Source: Rhodoplanes sp.
Lineage (GTDB): Bacteria; Pseudomonadota; Alphaproteobacteria; Rhizobiales; Xanthobacteraceae
Length of the DNA stretch: 64,000 nucleotides
Direction of reading: 5' to 3'
Assembly (NCBI RefSeq): GCF_013377085.1
Contig: NZ_JACAAX010000013.1
Span: 1-64,000 of the forward strand
A program made the translations under genes and the position numbers. The stretch's first letter is position 1. Each line of letters starts with the position of its first letter. Positions 45,298 to 54,011 of this stretch are shown piece after piece. The notes under the pieces were generated by a model. That model was not told the origin of the DNA, searched no databases, and was given only the letters and a program-made list of their open reading frames with translations.

Positions 45298-46263
45298 CTA
45301 CTGCACCTTGATGTCGGCGGCCTTGAGGATCGGGCCCCACTTGTCGGCCTCGGCCCGCATATAGGCGTCGAACTCCTTCGCGGTGCTGCCGACCGGAATG
45401 GCGCCGATCGAATCGAGGCGTTCCTTGACGGCCGGATCCTTCAGCGCCGCGGCGATGTCCTGCTGCAGCTTCTCGACGATCGGGGCCGGCAGGCCGGCCG
45501 GGCCGAGGAAGCCCCACCACACCGCGGCGTCGTAGCCGGGCACGCCCTGCTCGGCGACGGTCGGCACGTCGGGCAGCACCGCGGTGCGGGTCGTCGTGGT
45601 GACGGCGAGTGCCCGGATGGTGCCGCCCTGGATCTGGCCGACCAGCTCGGCGAGCGGGTTGATGCTCATCGGGATGTCGCCGGCGATCACGGCCGTCACG
45701 GCCGGGGCGCCGCCCTTGTAGGGGATCGACTGGATCTTCACCTTGGCCATGTAGTTCAGCATCTCGCCGGCGAGATGCGCCGAGGTGCCGTTGCCCGACA
45801 TGCCGTAGGACACCGCGTCCGGCTTCTCGCGGGCGAGCGTCAGCATGTCCTGCAGGGTCTTGGCCGGGTTGTCCTTGCGGACGACGATCCCGAGCGGCGA
45901 GTACGCCACCTCGGTGATGGCGGTGAAGTCCTTGAAGGTGTCGTAGGGGAGCTTCGGATAGAAGAACTGGTTGAGTGGGTGGCCGCTCGCCACCAGGATC
46001 AGCGTGTAGCCGTCGGGCGCCGAGGTGGCGAGCGCCTGCGACGCGATGATGCCGCCGGCGCCGGGCCGGTTCTCGACCACCGGCTGCTGGCCCCAGGTCT
46101 TCGCCAGCGACTGGCCGATCGTGCGGGCCAGCAGGTCGACGGCGCCACCGGCCGCATAGGGCACGAGAATGTGGACGGGCTTCGCCGGGAAGGTCTCGGC
46201 CGAAGCTGCCGTTGCCGCCAGGGTGAGGACGGCGGCCAGCGCGACGCGGGCGACACGATGCAT
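45298..46263 (-). CDS. Bug-type (TctC) tripartite tricarboxylate transporter binding protein
   Basis: 321 residues with a Sec signal (to ASAE). The mature part shows FPAKPVHILVPYAAGGAVDL, the ENRPGAGGIIASQ motif and SYGMSGNGTSAH, all standard in Bug receptors that bind carboxylates such as citrate or aromatic acids. The start at 46263 is supported by AGGAG upstream. No tctA/tctB genes are near, as is common for these expanded families. It follows the FAH-family gene by 187 bp on the same strand, which suggests linked carboxylate uptake and cleavage. Confidence 0.92.
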   Translation of the reverse strand: MHRVARVALAAVLTLAATAASAETFPAKPVHILVPYAAGGAVDLLARTIGQSLAKTWGQQPVVENRPGAGGIIASQALATSAPDGYTLILVASGHPLNQFFYPKLPYDTFKDFTAITEVAYSPLGIVVRKDNPAKTLQDMLTLAREKPDAVSYGMSGNGTSAHLAGEMLNYMAKVKIQSIPYKGGAPAVTAVIAGDIPMSINPLAELVGQIQGGTIRALAVTTTTRTAVLPDVPTVAEQGVPGYDAAVWWGFLGPAGLPAPIVEKLQQDIAAALKDPAVKERLDSIGAIPVGSTAKEFDAYMRAEADKWGPILKAADIKVQ

Positions 46264-46450
46264 CCTGTTCTCCTGTTCAGAACACCACGGCAGCGCCGCG
46301 GCCGTGAGGCGGGAAGCGAAGAGGCGAACCAAACGCCGAAAACGCAGCAAACTCAAGCGGGGCTTTTGCGGATCATGACGGCCGATCCGGCATCGGGACC
46401 GTATCGGCACAGCGGCGAGCCGGCGTCCACTTCGTCGCGCCGGCGCTTGG

Positions 46451-47389
46451 TCACGGCCTGATCAGGCGGTTCCGCAACACGCCGATCTTCTCGATCTCGA
46501 GCTCGATCACGTCGCCGGACGACAGCGTGCGGCCGAGCTCGTGGGCCGAGCCGGTGCCGACCGTTCCGGACCCGATGATCTCGCCCGCATAGAGAGTCTC
46601 GGAGCGCGACACGTAGGCGATGATGTCCCAGAACGTGTAATGCATGTCGCGCGAATGGCCGCCGCCCCAGCGCTCGCCGTTGACCCGCACCTCCATGGCG
46701 AGGTCATGCGGATCGCCGAGCTCGTCAGGCGTGACGATCCACGGGCCGAACACGTTGCCGGTGTCGAAGTCCTTGCCCTTGGCCGGGCCGAGCCCGGCGC
46801 GCATCTCGTCGAACTGGACGTCGCGGGCGCTGAAGTCGTTGTAGATGGTGAAGCCGAACACGTGCGCGGGTGCATTCTCGGCGCTGACGTCCTTGCCGGT
46901 CCGGCCGATCACGCAGGCGAGCTCGAGCTCGTAGTCCATCCACTCGGAAAAGGCCGGCCAGATCACGTCGGCCTCGTGCCCGACCACGTTGAAGCGGTTG
47001 CACTTGTAGTAGACGGGGTGCTCGTACCAGACCTCGGGGACCTTCTGGGGACGACCGGTGCGCAGCGCGACCTGGTTGCGGCTGTTGCGCACGTGCTCCT
47101 CGAACGCCATGCCGTCGCGAAGCTGGCGCGGGATCGGGATCGGCGCCAGCAGCTTGACGCCGTCGAGATCGTCGACCGCCTCGCTCGGCCATTCGCGCAC
47201 GAGGTCGTCGACCCGTGCCAGGCCGGGCCCGGCGGCGTCGATCAGGGACAGCATGTCGACGAAGGTCGGATCGGGACGTTTGTGGATCGCCTCGGCCGCG
47301 GCGGCGAGGTCCAGGACGGCCCGCTGCTCGACGTCGACGACACCGAGGCGGGGGCGCTTCCGGTAGCCGATGAAGGTGGCGAGTTTCAT
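46451..47389 (-). CDS. Fumarylacetoacetate hydrolase (FAH) family protein
   Basis: 312 residues. The metal site is visible as Glu154 and Glu156 (MDYELELACVIG) and Asp185 (FTIYNDFSARDVQ). The family cleaves C-C bonds or hydrates/decarboxylates dioxo acids in aromatic degradation. The N-terminal domain (LATFIGYRKRPRLGVVD) is the usual small cap. It neighbours a carboxylate-binding protein gene on the same strand. The exact reaction cannot be assigned. Confidence 0.9.
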   Translation of the reverse strand: MKLATFIGYRKRPRLGVVDVEQRAVLDLAAAAEAIHKRPDPTFVDMLSLIDAAGPGLARVDDLVREWPSEAVDDLDGVKLLAPIPIPRQLRDGMAFEEHVRNSRNQVALRTGRPQKVPEVWYEHPVYYKCNRFNVVGHEADVIWPAFSEWMDYELELACVIGRTGKDVSAENAPAHVFGFTIYNDFSARDVQFDEMRAGLGPAKGKDFDTGNVFGPWIVTPDELGDPHDLAMEVRVNGERWGGGHSRDMHYTFWDIIAYVSRSETLYAGEIIGSGTVGTGSAHELGRTLSSGDVIELEIEKIGVLRNRLIRP

Positions 47390-47568
47390 GAACGGGTCCG
47401 CGGAGAGGCCGATCGTCGGGGGTGACGACAGCGGCGGCAGCGCACGCTAGCACGCCCGCAGGACACACCGAAAGCCGACGCAGCCCCGGCCGGCGCGCCG
47501 CATGGTGTTGTCGTTAAAGGGCATGATGAACCGTGTGAACGGCGGGCGCCGGCCCGCCTCTTCGCCGG

Positions 47569-48330
47569 CTACTCCACCGGAACGTCGAAGGGCTCAGTGG
47601 GGGCTCCGGGGCCGCGGAATTCGAAATGCCACCATTCGCGGTCGTAGTTGCTGAAGCCTTCGGCCGCGAGGGCGCGGACCAGCCGGTCGCGGTTGGCGCG
47701 CGCGTCCACCGAAATCCCCCGATCCGCGGTCGCGCTCGTGGCGGAGAAGCAGTCGAAGGCGGTGCCGAGGTCGAGGCTCGACTCCCGTGCCCGGCCGTCG
47801 AACGGTCCGTCGCATGCGCCGGCCCGCTGTGGCGTCGGCAGGTCCGGCTCGCCGGCGCGAACGAGGCCGACATCGACCGCGATTCCAAGGGAGTGCTTTG
47901 ATCGCGACGCGATGTAGCCGAGCGCGAACAGACGTGACTTCTCGAGTGCGGGGTAGAACACCGGCTTCATCTCGTCGCGTCCCGGCGCCTTCGACCAGGC
48001 CGCGAAGGCGCGCACTGCCCGTGCCGGACGGTAGCAATCGTAGACCTTCAGGCGGAGGCCGTCGGCCGCGAGCCGGGCCTGTGCGCGCGCCAGCGCCTCG
48101 GCGGCCGGCCGCCACAGGATGCACTCCGGGGCGCGATAGCCGGGAACGCGCGCGCCCGTGAAGTTGAACGGTCCGGCATAACGCATGTCCTGGAGAATCT
48201 CCGGCGCGACATCGCGCAGCCGGACCAGCGCCGCCGGCAGCGCGGCGTCGTACGGCCGGGCGGTCGCGGTCTGCGCGACGAGCACGATACCGAGAGCGGC
48301 GATCATGGCACGCCACATGTGGCTCATCAC
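47569..48330 (-). CDS. Zinc D-Ala-D-Ala dipeptidase, M15D (VanX/DdpX-like)
   Basis: 253 residues with a signal peptide (to about residue 25). Zinc and catalytic residues are visible: Arg101 (YDCYRPAR), His146 and Asp153 (SKHSLGIAVD), Glu232 and His235 (REWWHFEF). The enzyme cleaves D-Ala-D-Ala, released from or bound for peptidoglycan. The start overlaps the stop of the caspase-SH3 gene by four bases, so the two are one translation unit. Genuine VanX is cytoplasmic; this exported form is likelier to recycle muropeptide-derived dipeptide. Confidence 0.9.
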   Translation of the reverse strand: MMSHMWRAMIAALGIVLVAQTATARPYDAALPAALVRLRDVAPEILQDMRYAGPFNFTGARVPGYRAPECILWRPAAEALARAQARLAADGLRLKVYDCYRPARAVRAFAAWSKAPGRDEMKPVFYPALEKSRLFALGYIASRSKHSLGIAVDVGLVRAGEPDLPTPQRAGACDGPFDGRARESSLDLGTAFDCFSATSATADRGISVDARANRDRLVRALAAEGFSNYDREWWHFEFRGPGAPTEPFDVPVE

Positions 48331-49700
48331 TCACCTGCTCTGGCGTATGCGCCGGTGTCGACATTGACCATGCAGCAGGCCGACGCCCACCCGGTCCGCC
48401 CCCTCCATTCCACCTCGCACCAGGGCGTGCGGCCGCCGTCGTCGGGCAGGCGGCAGCGCCCGACCGCGACGTCGGCGGCGCCGGCCGGGATCGACCCGAT
48501 CAAGGCGAATCTGACGCCCGGGCCGGCCCGCATGTTGAGAACGCCTTGTGAGACGTCCGCGAGCACCCGGAAGGTCGGGCGCGGGCGTTCGGTGACCTCG
48601 GCGATATAGCGGCCCGACACCCAGCCGGCCGATCCGCGCCACTGGACCTCGCACCAGGGCGTCGTGCTGCCGTCCTCGGCGCGGCGGCAGCGCCCGACCG
48701 CGAGATCGGCGGTGCCGGCCGGGATCGCGACCACCACCGGATTGCCGGCCCCGGGACCCGTACGCATGTTGAGGATGCCCTCCGAGACGCTTTCGAGAAC
48801 ACGGAACATCCGTCGGGGCACGGGGATCTGGACGGGCTGCGGTTGCGGCGGCGGTACGATGTCTGCGGGTCTCGGCGTCGGCGGGAGGTCGGGTCGCGCG
48901 GCGGTCCCGGTCCCGGTGCCGGCGCCGGCGCCGGCGAAGTAGAAGCTCCCGCGCAGGGGCGAGGACGCCAGCCAAGGCTGCTGGGTGTTGCCGGTCGCCT
49001 GCATCACGGCCAGCCCCACCTCGTTGAAGGTCTGGAAAACGTCGAGCCCGGGCCGGCTGATCGTCTGGGCGAGCGACCGGGTGTAGGGACTGTTGCCGTC
49101 ACGGCCGTCGAGGGCGACGTTGCCGGGCTGCGTCGCGTAGGAGATGAGCGTGCCTTCCGGCGCGCGCATCTGCGCCAGCCCGGTGCCGGTCGAGCGCAGC
49201 CCGCGTCCGCCGAACGGGTTGTTGCGGCAGGCATCGAGGATGACGAAATTCAAGCGCGTCCCGGCACTCTCCATCTGGCGCAGCACCAGACCGGCGTCGA
49301 GCATCTGGAAATCGACGTCGGCCTCCTTGGTCGGATTGGCGCCGACCGGGACCAGATAGTTCGCACCGCGGACCTGCATGCCGTGGCCCGCGTAGTAGAA
49401 GAGCGCGACGTCGGCCCCCTGCGCCAGCTCGCCGAAGGCCTGCACCAGCGCGTCGAGCCGAGCCTTGTCGACATCGAGCTGGGGGCCGTCGTCCACCAGC
49501 GAGAAGCCGAGGCTGCGGAGCGTGGTCGCCATCAGCCGGGCGTCGTTCGCCGGGTTGTCGAGGGCCGGGATGTGGCGGTAGGCCGAGTTGCCGACCACGA
49601 GCGCGACCCGGGTTTCCGACCGGGCCGGCATACAATGGCCGGCCACGACGAGAAGCACGATCGAACCAAGGATCAGCGGCAGCCGTCCACGACGACCCAT
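48327..49700 (-). CDS. Caspase-like (C14) protease with two SH3-type domains
   Basis: 457 residues starting at MGRRGRLPLIL (GAGGAG seven bases upstream). Signal peptide to about residue 29, then the caspase domain from residue 31 (RVALVVGNSAYRHIP) with the dyad His106 (YYAGHG) and Cys158 (DACRNNP), a Pro/Gly linker (about 255-297), and two tandem SH3b-like domains (about 298-369 and 376-447), each with NMR-GPG, GRCR and TPWCEV-W, so they are internal duplicates with paired cysteines. SH3b domains often bind cell wall. It is coupled to the downstream D,D-dipeptidase gene, implying a periplasmic or wall-associated role. Confidence 0.9.
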   Translation of the reverse strand: MGRRGRLPLILGSIVLLVVAGHCMPARSETRVALVVGNSAYRHIPALDNPANDARLMATTLRSLGFSLVDDGPQLDVDKARLDALVQAFGELAQGADVALFYYAGHGMQVRGANYLVPVGANPTKEADVDFQMLDAGLVLRQMESAGTRLNFVILDACRNNPFGGRGLRSTGTGLAQMRAPEGTLISYATQPGNVALDGRDGNSPYTRSLAQTISRPGLDVFQTFNEVGLAVMQATGNTQQPWLASSPLRGSFYFAGAGAGTGTGTAARPDLPPTPRPADIVPPPQPQPVQIPVPRRMFRVLESVSEGILNMRTGPGAGNPVVVAIPAGTADLAVGRCRRAEDGSTTPWCEVQWRGSAGWVSGRYIAEVTERPRPTFRVLADVSQGVLNMRAGPGVRFALIGSIPAGAADVAVGRCRLPDDGGRTPWCEVEWRGRTGWASACCMVNVDTGAYARAGE

Positions 49701-49781
49701 GGCGTCGCTCCTCGTTGCCCCGGGCGACGAGATTAACCCCCTCCGCCGCGGTGGCAACCGCGGTCGTGATCGAGCCTGTCG

Positions 49782-52007
49782 TTACGCGAGCAGCGCCGCC
49801 ATGATCCGCTCGCGGCTGAGCGGCAGGTTGCGGATGCGGGTGCCGAGCGCGCGCGCCACCGCATTGCCGATCGCCGCCGCGGTCGGTCCCATCGAGGCCT
49901 CGCCGACCCCGAGCGGCGGGTCGCGCGGGTCGCCGATCAGCCGCAGCGAAATCTCCGGGATCTTCGTGAAGCGCAGGATCGGGTAGTCCTCCCAGGTCGC
50001 GGTGGCGACCCGCCCGTCGGCGAAGCGCAGCTCCTCGCAGAGCGTCCAGCTCGCCGCCTGGACGATGCCGCCCTCGAGCTGGTTCAGGGCGCCGTCCGGC
50101 GTGATGGTCAGGCCGCAGTCGGCGGCGCCCCACACCCGCAGGAGCCGCACCTCCTCGTCGACCTCGACCTCGGCCGCAACCGCCATGTAGGCGGCGCGGT
50201 TCTTGTAGCGGGCGAAGCCGATGCCGAGCCCGCGGCCTTCGCCGGGCGGGGCCGTGCCGGGCCAGCCGCACATCTCGGCCGCCGCCTCGATCACGGCGCG
50301 CCCGCGTGGGTCGGACAAGAGCGACAGCCGGTAGGCGACTGCATCCTCGCCAGCCGTGTCGGCGAGCTCGTCCATGAAGGACTCGATCGCGAAGATGTTG
50401 GCGAAGGCGCCGAGCCCGCGCAGCGACGAGGTCCGCAGCGGCACGGGATCGACGGTGCGGTGGATCATGCGGTGGAACGGCAGGTCGTAGAGCGCCTGGG
50501 CGTTGCGGCTCGCCCCGCCGCCGACCGCATCGGGGCGATCGTTGCGCTCGGCCGGCTGCGGCGGCGGGTTCGGCAGGGCCTCGCGGCTGCGGAAGCCGTG
50601 ATGGCCGTGAACGCCGGGACGATTGCTGTGCACCGGGCTCGACAGATCGATGGTCCAGTCGACCGGCCGCCGGTCGGCGCCGAGCACGGCGCGCATCTTG
50701 ACCAGCATGGCGGGGCCGAGCGGCGCCGCCAGGAACTCGTCCTCGCGGGTGAACAGCACCCGCACGGTGCGGCCGGGCGTCCGGGTGGCCAGGAAGGCCG
50801 CGTCGAAGGCCGCGTCGTCGGCGGTGTTGTGGCCGTAGCAGCCGGCTGCCTGCCGGTGCAGCACCGTCACGCCGGCGGCGTCGAGCCCGAGGCAGCGGGC
50901 GAGCTGGTCGCGCAGCGCGTAGGGGTTCTGGGTGTGCGACCACACCGTGAGCTGGCCATCGGCTGGAGCGGGATGACGTTTCCTAGAATCGTCATCCCGC
51001 TCCAGCCCATTGTTTTGAGCATGATCTTTTCCGAAAACCGGTCCCCACTTTTCGGGATCATGCTCCAAGCAGGCGAGGGCGCAGGACGGGCCGATCGAGC
51101 CATAGGTCTGGAACGGGCGCCAATAGGTCGCCTCGACGACGGTGCCGCCGCTGGTCTGCGGCGGCGTGCCGGTGTCGACGACGCGGGTCCGCGCCGGCTG
51201 CGCCTCGAGCCAAGCCGGATCGTTGGCGTCCGGCGGGATCGGCGTGCCGCCGTCCCAGGCGGCCTTCTCGCGCATCGCCTGGGCGGCCCGAAAGGCGACG
51301 AACTCCTGCTCGGCCGTGACGGCGACGAAGTCACCCTCGCGCAAAATGTCGATGGCGCCGCCGGCGGCGCGGCGCACCGCCGCCTCGTCGAGCGCGACCA
51401 AGCGGGCGTCACGCCACGGCCGGTGCAGCACGCGGGCGTGCAGCACGCCGGGCGGCAGCATGTCGTGGATGAAGCCGCGGCCTTCGATCTTGGCCGGCAG
51501 GTCGATGCGGGGCAGGCTTTGGCCGACCACGCGGTACTGCGTCGCCGGCCGGGTCGGCGCGTTGCCGGTGGCAGGTCGGGCGAGGTCGACCTCGCGGGCG
51601 AGCGACCAGTAGTCGTGGTCGGTCTCGCGGCCGTCGCGCTGGAAACGTCCGTCCGCGATGCTCAGCGCCTCGGCCGGCACGCCGAGCCGCTCGGCCCCGC
51701 GGGCGAGGAACAGCGCCCGCACCTCGGCACAGGCGAGCCGGATCGCCGCCCCCGACATGGCGACCGACGTGCTGCCGGCCGTCACGCCCTCGTTCGGCCC
51801 CGCCGAAGTCTCGCCCGAGACGGTGCGGATGCGCCCCGGTGCGACCTCGAGCTCCTCGGCCGCGATCTGCACCAGCGCCGTCAGGATGCCCTGGCCGATC
51901 TCCACCTTGCCGGTCGAGACCCGCACCCGGCCCCCCTGTTCGAAGCCGACCCAGTCCGACAGCAGCGGGTTGTCGACCAGGCTCTGCGGCAGGGCGTTCG
52001 GGATCAT
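49782..52007 (-). CDS. Molybdopterin-binding subunit of a second molybdenum hydroxylase, with in-frame repeat insertion
   Basis: 741 residues, xanthine dehydrogenase/IorB class, without a signal peptide, so cytoplasmic unlike the locus at 15704. Moco stretches include STGKVEIGQGILTALVQIAA (residues about 32-51), GCYGHNTADDAAFDAA, and the catalytic GVGE near the C terminus (PLGVGEASMGPTAA). Residues 315-349 are encoded by a double palindromic repeat and split an otherwise continuous segment (SCALAC before, DGQLTVWSHTQNPY after). The insertion keeps the frame. The start overlaps the small-subunit stop (ATGA). Substrate unknown. Confidence 0.88.
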   Translation of the reverse strand: MIPNALPQSLVDNPLLSDWVGFEQGGRVRVSTGKVEIGQGILTALVQIAAEELEVAPGRIRTVSGETSAGPNEGVTAGSTSVAMSGAAIRLACAEVRALFLARGAERLGVPAEALSIADGRFQRDGRETDHDYWSLAREVDLARPATGNAPTRPATQYRVVGQSLPRIDLPAKIEGRGFIHDMLPPGVLHARVLHRPWRDARLVALDEAAVRRAAGGAIDILREGDFVAVTAEQEFVAFRAAQAMREKAAWDGGTPIPPDANDPAWLEAQPARTRVVDTGTPPQTSGGTVVEATYWRPFQTYGSIGPSCALACLEHDPEKWGPVFGKDHAQNNGLERDDDSRKRHPAPADGQLTVWSHTQNPYALRDQLARCLGLDAAGVTVLHRQAAGCYGHNTADDAAFDAAFLATRTPGRTVRVLFTREDEFLAAPLGPAMLVKMRAVLGADRRPVDWTIDLSSPVHSNRPGVHGHHGFRSREALPNPPPQPAERNDRPDAVGGGASRNAQALYDLPFHRMIHRTVDPVPLRTSSLRGLGAFANIFAIESFMDELADTAGEDAVAYRLSLLSDPRGRAVIEAAAEMCGWPGTAPPGEGRGLGIGFARYKNRAAYMAVAAEVEVDEEVRLLRVWGAADCGLTITPDGALNQLEGGIVQAASWTLCEELRFADGRVATATWEDYPILRFTKIPEISLRLIGDPRDPPLGVGEASMGPTAAAIGNAVARALGTRIRNLPLSRERIMAALLA
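50961..51065. repeat. In-frame double palindromic element, 35 codons
   Basis: Two palindromes in tandem. At 50961-51007: 18-bp perfect arms (ggctggagcgggatgacg and its complement) around an 11-nt loop. At 51017-51065: outer 10-bp arms gagcatgatc / gatcatgctc with inner cgaaaa / ttttcg. The second has the sequence style of a palindrome widespread between genes in Hyphomicrobiales. Its total span is 105 bp, in phase with the codons of the host gene, so no stop or frameshift results. The first and last bases coincide with codon boundaries. Confidence 0.85.
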
Positions 52008-52513
52008 GCCGGGGTCCCCGCGCCCGCCATGGCGGCGCCGGCACGCTGCACGGCGCGCACCACCCTGTTGTGGACGCCGCAGCGGCACAGATGGCGGTCG
52101 AGCGCCGCGAGGATCTCCTGCCGGCTCGGCCGCGGGTTTCTCGACAGCAGGGCCGCCCCGGAAATCATGAGTCCCGACAGGCAATAGCCGCATTGGCCGG
52201 CCTGCTCGTCGAGCAGGGCCTGCTGCAGCGGGTGCAGGCCGCCGCCTGGCCCCGCGAGACCGCCCAGCCCCTCGATGGTGACGACCTCCCGCCCCGCCAG
52301 CGTCGCGACCTCGCGGGCGCAGGAGAACTCGGGCTCGCCGTCGATCAGCACCATGCAGGCGCCGCATTGCTCGAGCCCGCAGCCGAACCGGCTGCCGACC
52401 AGGCCGAGTTCCTCGCGCAACACGGACAGCAAGGGACGGGTCGGGTCGGTGACGAGGCGCACGCGCGCGCCGTTCACGGTCAGGACGACTTCGGTGTCGG
52501 CCGATGAGGGCAT
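52004..52513 (-). CDS. [2Fe-2S] subunit of the second molybdenum hydroxylase
   Basis: 169 residues with GCGLEQCGACMVLIDGEPEF and the second-domain motifs CGYCLSGLM and HLCRCGVHNRV. It delivers electrons from the Moco subunit. The ATG at 52513 gives MPSSADTEVVLTVNG, the normal family start; the stop overlaps the large subunit start. No cytochrome subunit gene is adjacent. Confidence 0.92.
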   Translation of the reverse strand: MPSSADTEVVLTVNGARVRLVTDPTRPLLSVLREELGLVGSRFGCGLEQCGACMVLIDGEPEFSCAREVATLAGREVVTIEGLGGLAGPGGGLHPLQQALLDEQAGQCGYCLSGLMISGAALLSRNPRPSRQEILAALDRHLCRCGVHNRVVRAVQRAGAAMAGAGTPA

Positions 52514-52736
52514 GGGGTTCGATCGCGAGGGGAGGGGGACGGATAAACGTCGATTATAAGGACCCGGCGCGCGGCGGCAAATACGATGATGGACACGAGG
52601 CCCGCAAGGCTTTCGGTCCGCACGATCTTCTGCTACCGAGGAAGACACGCTTCCGTTCGGACGGAAGCTGATCGTTTCGCGTAGTCGATCGAAGATCCTG
52701 CGGACTTCGACGAAGAGCACGGCGGAGTTCCGTTCG

Positions 52737-53099
52737 ATGCGAGCACGTTTGGCCGGGGCACTGGCGCTGGTGTTGACGTTGGGGGGGTGCGGGTTCTTCG
52801 ACATGCCCACCCAAAAGGGTGACAGGGGCGACCCCGGACCGCCCGGTCCGGCGGGGCCGGCCGGCCCTCCGGGCCCTCCGGGACAGCCCGGCCGCGGCGG
52901 CGGCGGCTTGCGATTCGCCGAGTTCACCTGCCAGCAGAATGCGTGCTCGGCCGCCTGCGAGGCCAACGAGCGCTTGGTCAATGCCTTTGCGGTCAACCCG
53001 GCCGGAACCTTCACGATCGAGGACGACCGCAGCGTCGTCTACACGCCGCCGCGCCGCGGCCCGTCCGGCAAGCTGGTTTTGGTCTGCGTCGCGCCGTGA
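52737..53099 (+). CDS. Collagen-like small lipoprotein
   Basis: 120 residues. Lipoprotein signal with lipobox Leu-Gly-Gly-Cys18; then nine uninterrupted Gly-X-Y triplets (residues 28-54: GDR GDP GPP GPA GPA GPP GPP GQP GRG), a Gly run, and a 60-residue C-terminal domain with several cysteines (FTCQQNACSAACEAN, end LVLVCVAP). The short collagen stretch could trimerise the protein at the membrane surface. Similar small collagen-like lipoproteins occur in rhizobia. Divergent from the molybdenum hydroxylase genes; function unknown. Confidence 0.88.
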   Translation: MRARLAGALALVLTLGGCGFFDMPTQKGDRGDPGPPGPAGPAGPPGPPGQPGRGGGGLRFAEFTCQQNACSAACEANERLVNAFAVNPAGTFTIEDDRSVVYTPPRRGPSGKLVLVCVAP

Positions 53100-53159
53100 G
53101 ACGGCGCCCGACGCCGCACCACGGGTTCCCACATTCCGACCATCAGGTGCGCGTGACGA

Positions 53160-54002
53160 TCAGGCGCGCGACCGCGGCCTGACGGCGGCCGTCCGTGCCG
53201 GGGCGGTCGGGCGCGACACACGTTTCCCGGCCGCAGGCACCGCGACCGCCGCTCCGCCCAGCATGGCCTCGCCGATGTCCTGACGAAGCTGCGCGATCAT
53301 CCGATCGGCGTCGGTGCGCGTCTGCGAATCGTGCGACAGCAGGATCCGGGTCGTCTCCACCAGGTGGTCCTGGGTCAGCGCGATGGCGGCGGCGACGTCG
53401 CGGCCCAGCACGGCATCCATGATGGCCTTGTGCTCGGCGTCGATGTCCCGGCTGCTCGGCTTGTAGATGACGGCGAGGCGGAAGTAGCGGTCGGTCATCT
53501 CGTAGAGTGCCGCGCGGAACTCGAGCAGATAGCGCGAGCCGGCGGCCGCCACCAGGGCGGCGTGGAACTGGCCGTGCCGCTTCACCCAGCCGTCGTCGAG
53601 ATAATTGGCGCGGTTGGTCGCCTCGCCGGTGCCGACGCCGAGGCGATGCGCGGCGGCGACGATCTCGGCCTCCCAGTCGCGGTCGCCGCGCGCGATGGCG
53701 GCGCGCAGCGCCTGCGCCTCGATCCACACCCGCGTCTTGACCAGATCGATCAGGTCGTCGGTCGACATCGGCGCGACCCGGAAGCCGCGCTGTCCCTCGG
53801 CGACGACCAGACCCGTCGCGCTCAGCCGCGACAGCGCCTCGCGCAAGGGGGCGAGGCCGGTCCCATAGGCCTCTCGCAGCGCGTCGAGCAGCAGCTTCTC
53901 GCCCGGCTTGAACCGGCATTTGAGAATGTCGGCGCGCAGCTTCCGGAATACGGCCTCGGCCAGGGTCTTCGCGGCGACGTCGATCTGCATGCCGGTGTCC
54001 AT
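53160..54002 (-). CDS. GntR-family transcriptional regulator, FCD (FadR-like) subgroup
   Basis: 280 residues. Winged helix-turn-helix at about residues 12-78 (AVFRKLRADILKCRFKPGEK, PLREALSRLSATGLVV), then an all-helical FCD effector domain (about 85-230) with metal-ligand histidines in FHAAL, EHKAIM and TQDHLVE. A Pro/Arg/Ala-rich tail follows. It reads away from the CocE-like gene; a perfect palindrome 27 bp upstream of its start is the probable operator, so it likely represses itself, the hydrolase-cupin genes and the MFS gene until an organic acid effector binds. Confidence 0.92.
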   Translation of the reverse strand: MDTGMQIDVAAKTLAEAVFRKLRADILKCRFKPGEKLLLDALREAYGTGLAPLREALSRLSATGLVVAEGQRGFRVAPMSTDDLIDLVKTRVWIEAQALRAAIARGDRDWEAEIVAAAHRLGVGTGEATNRANYLDDGWVKRHGQFHAALVAAAGSRYLLEFRAALYEMTDRYFRLAVIYKPSSRDIDAEHKAIMDAVLGRDVAAAIALTQDHLVETTRILLSHDSQTRTDADRMIAQLRQDIGEAMLGGAAVAVPAAGKRVSRPTAPARTAAVRPRSRA

Positions 54003-54011
54003 CGCTCAGCG

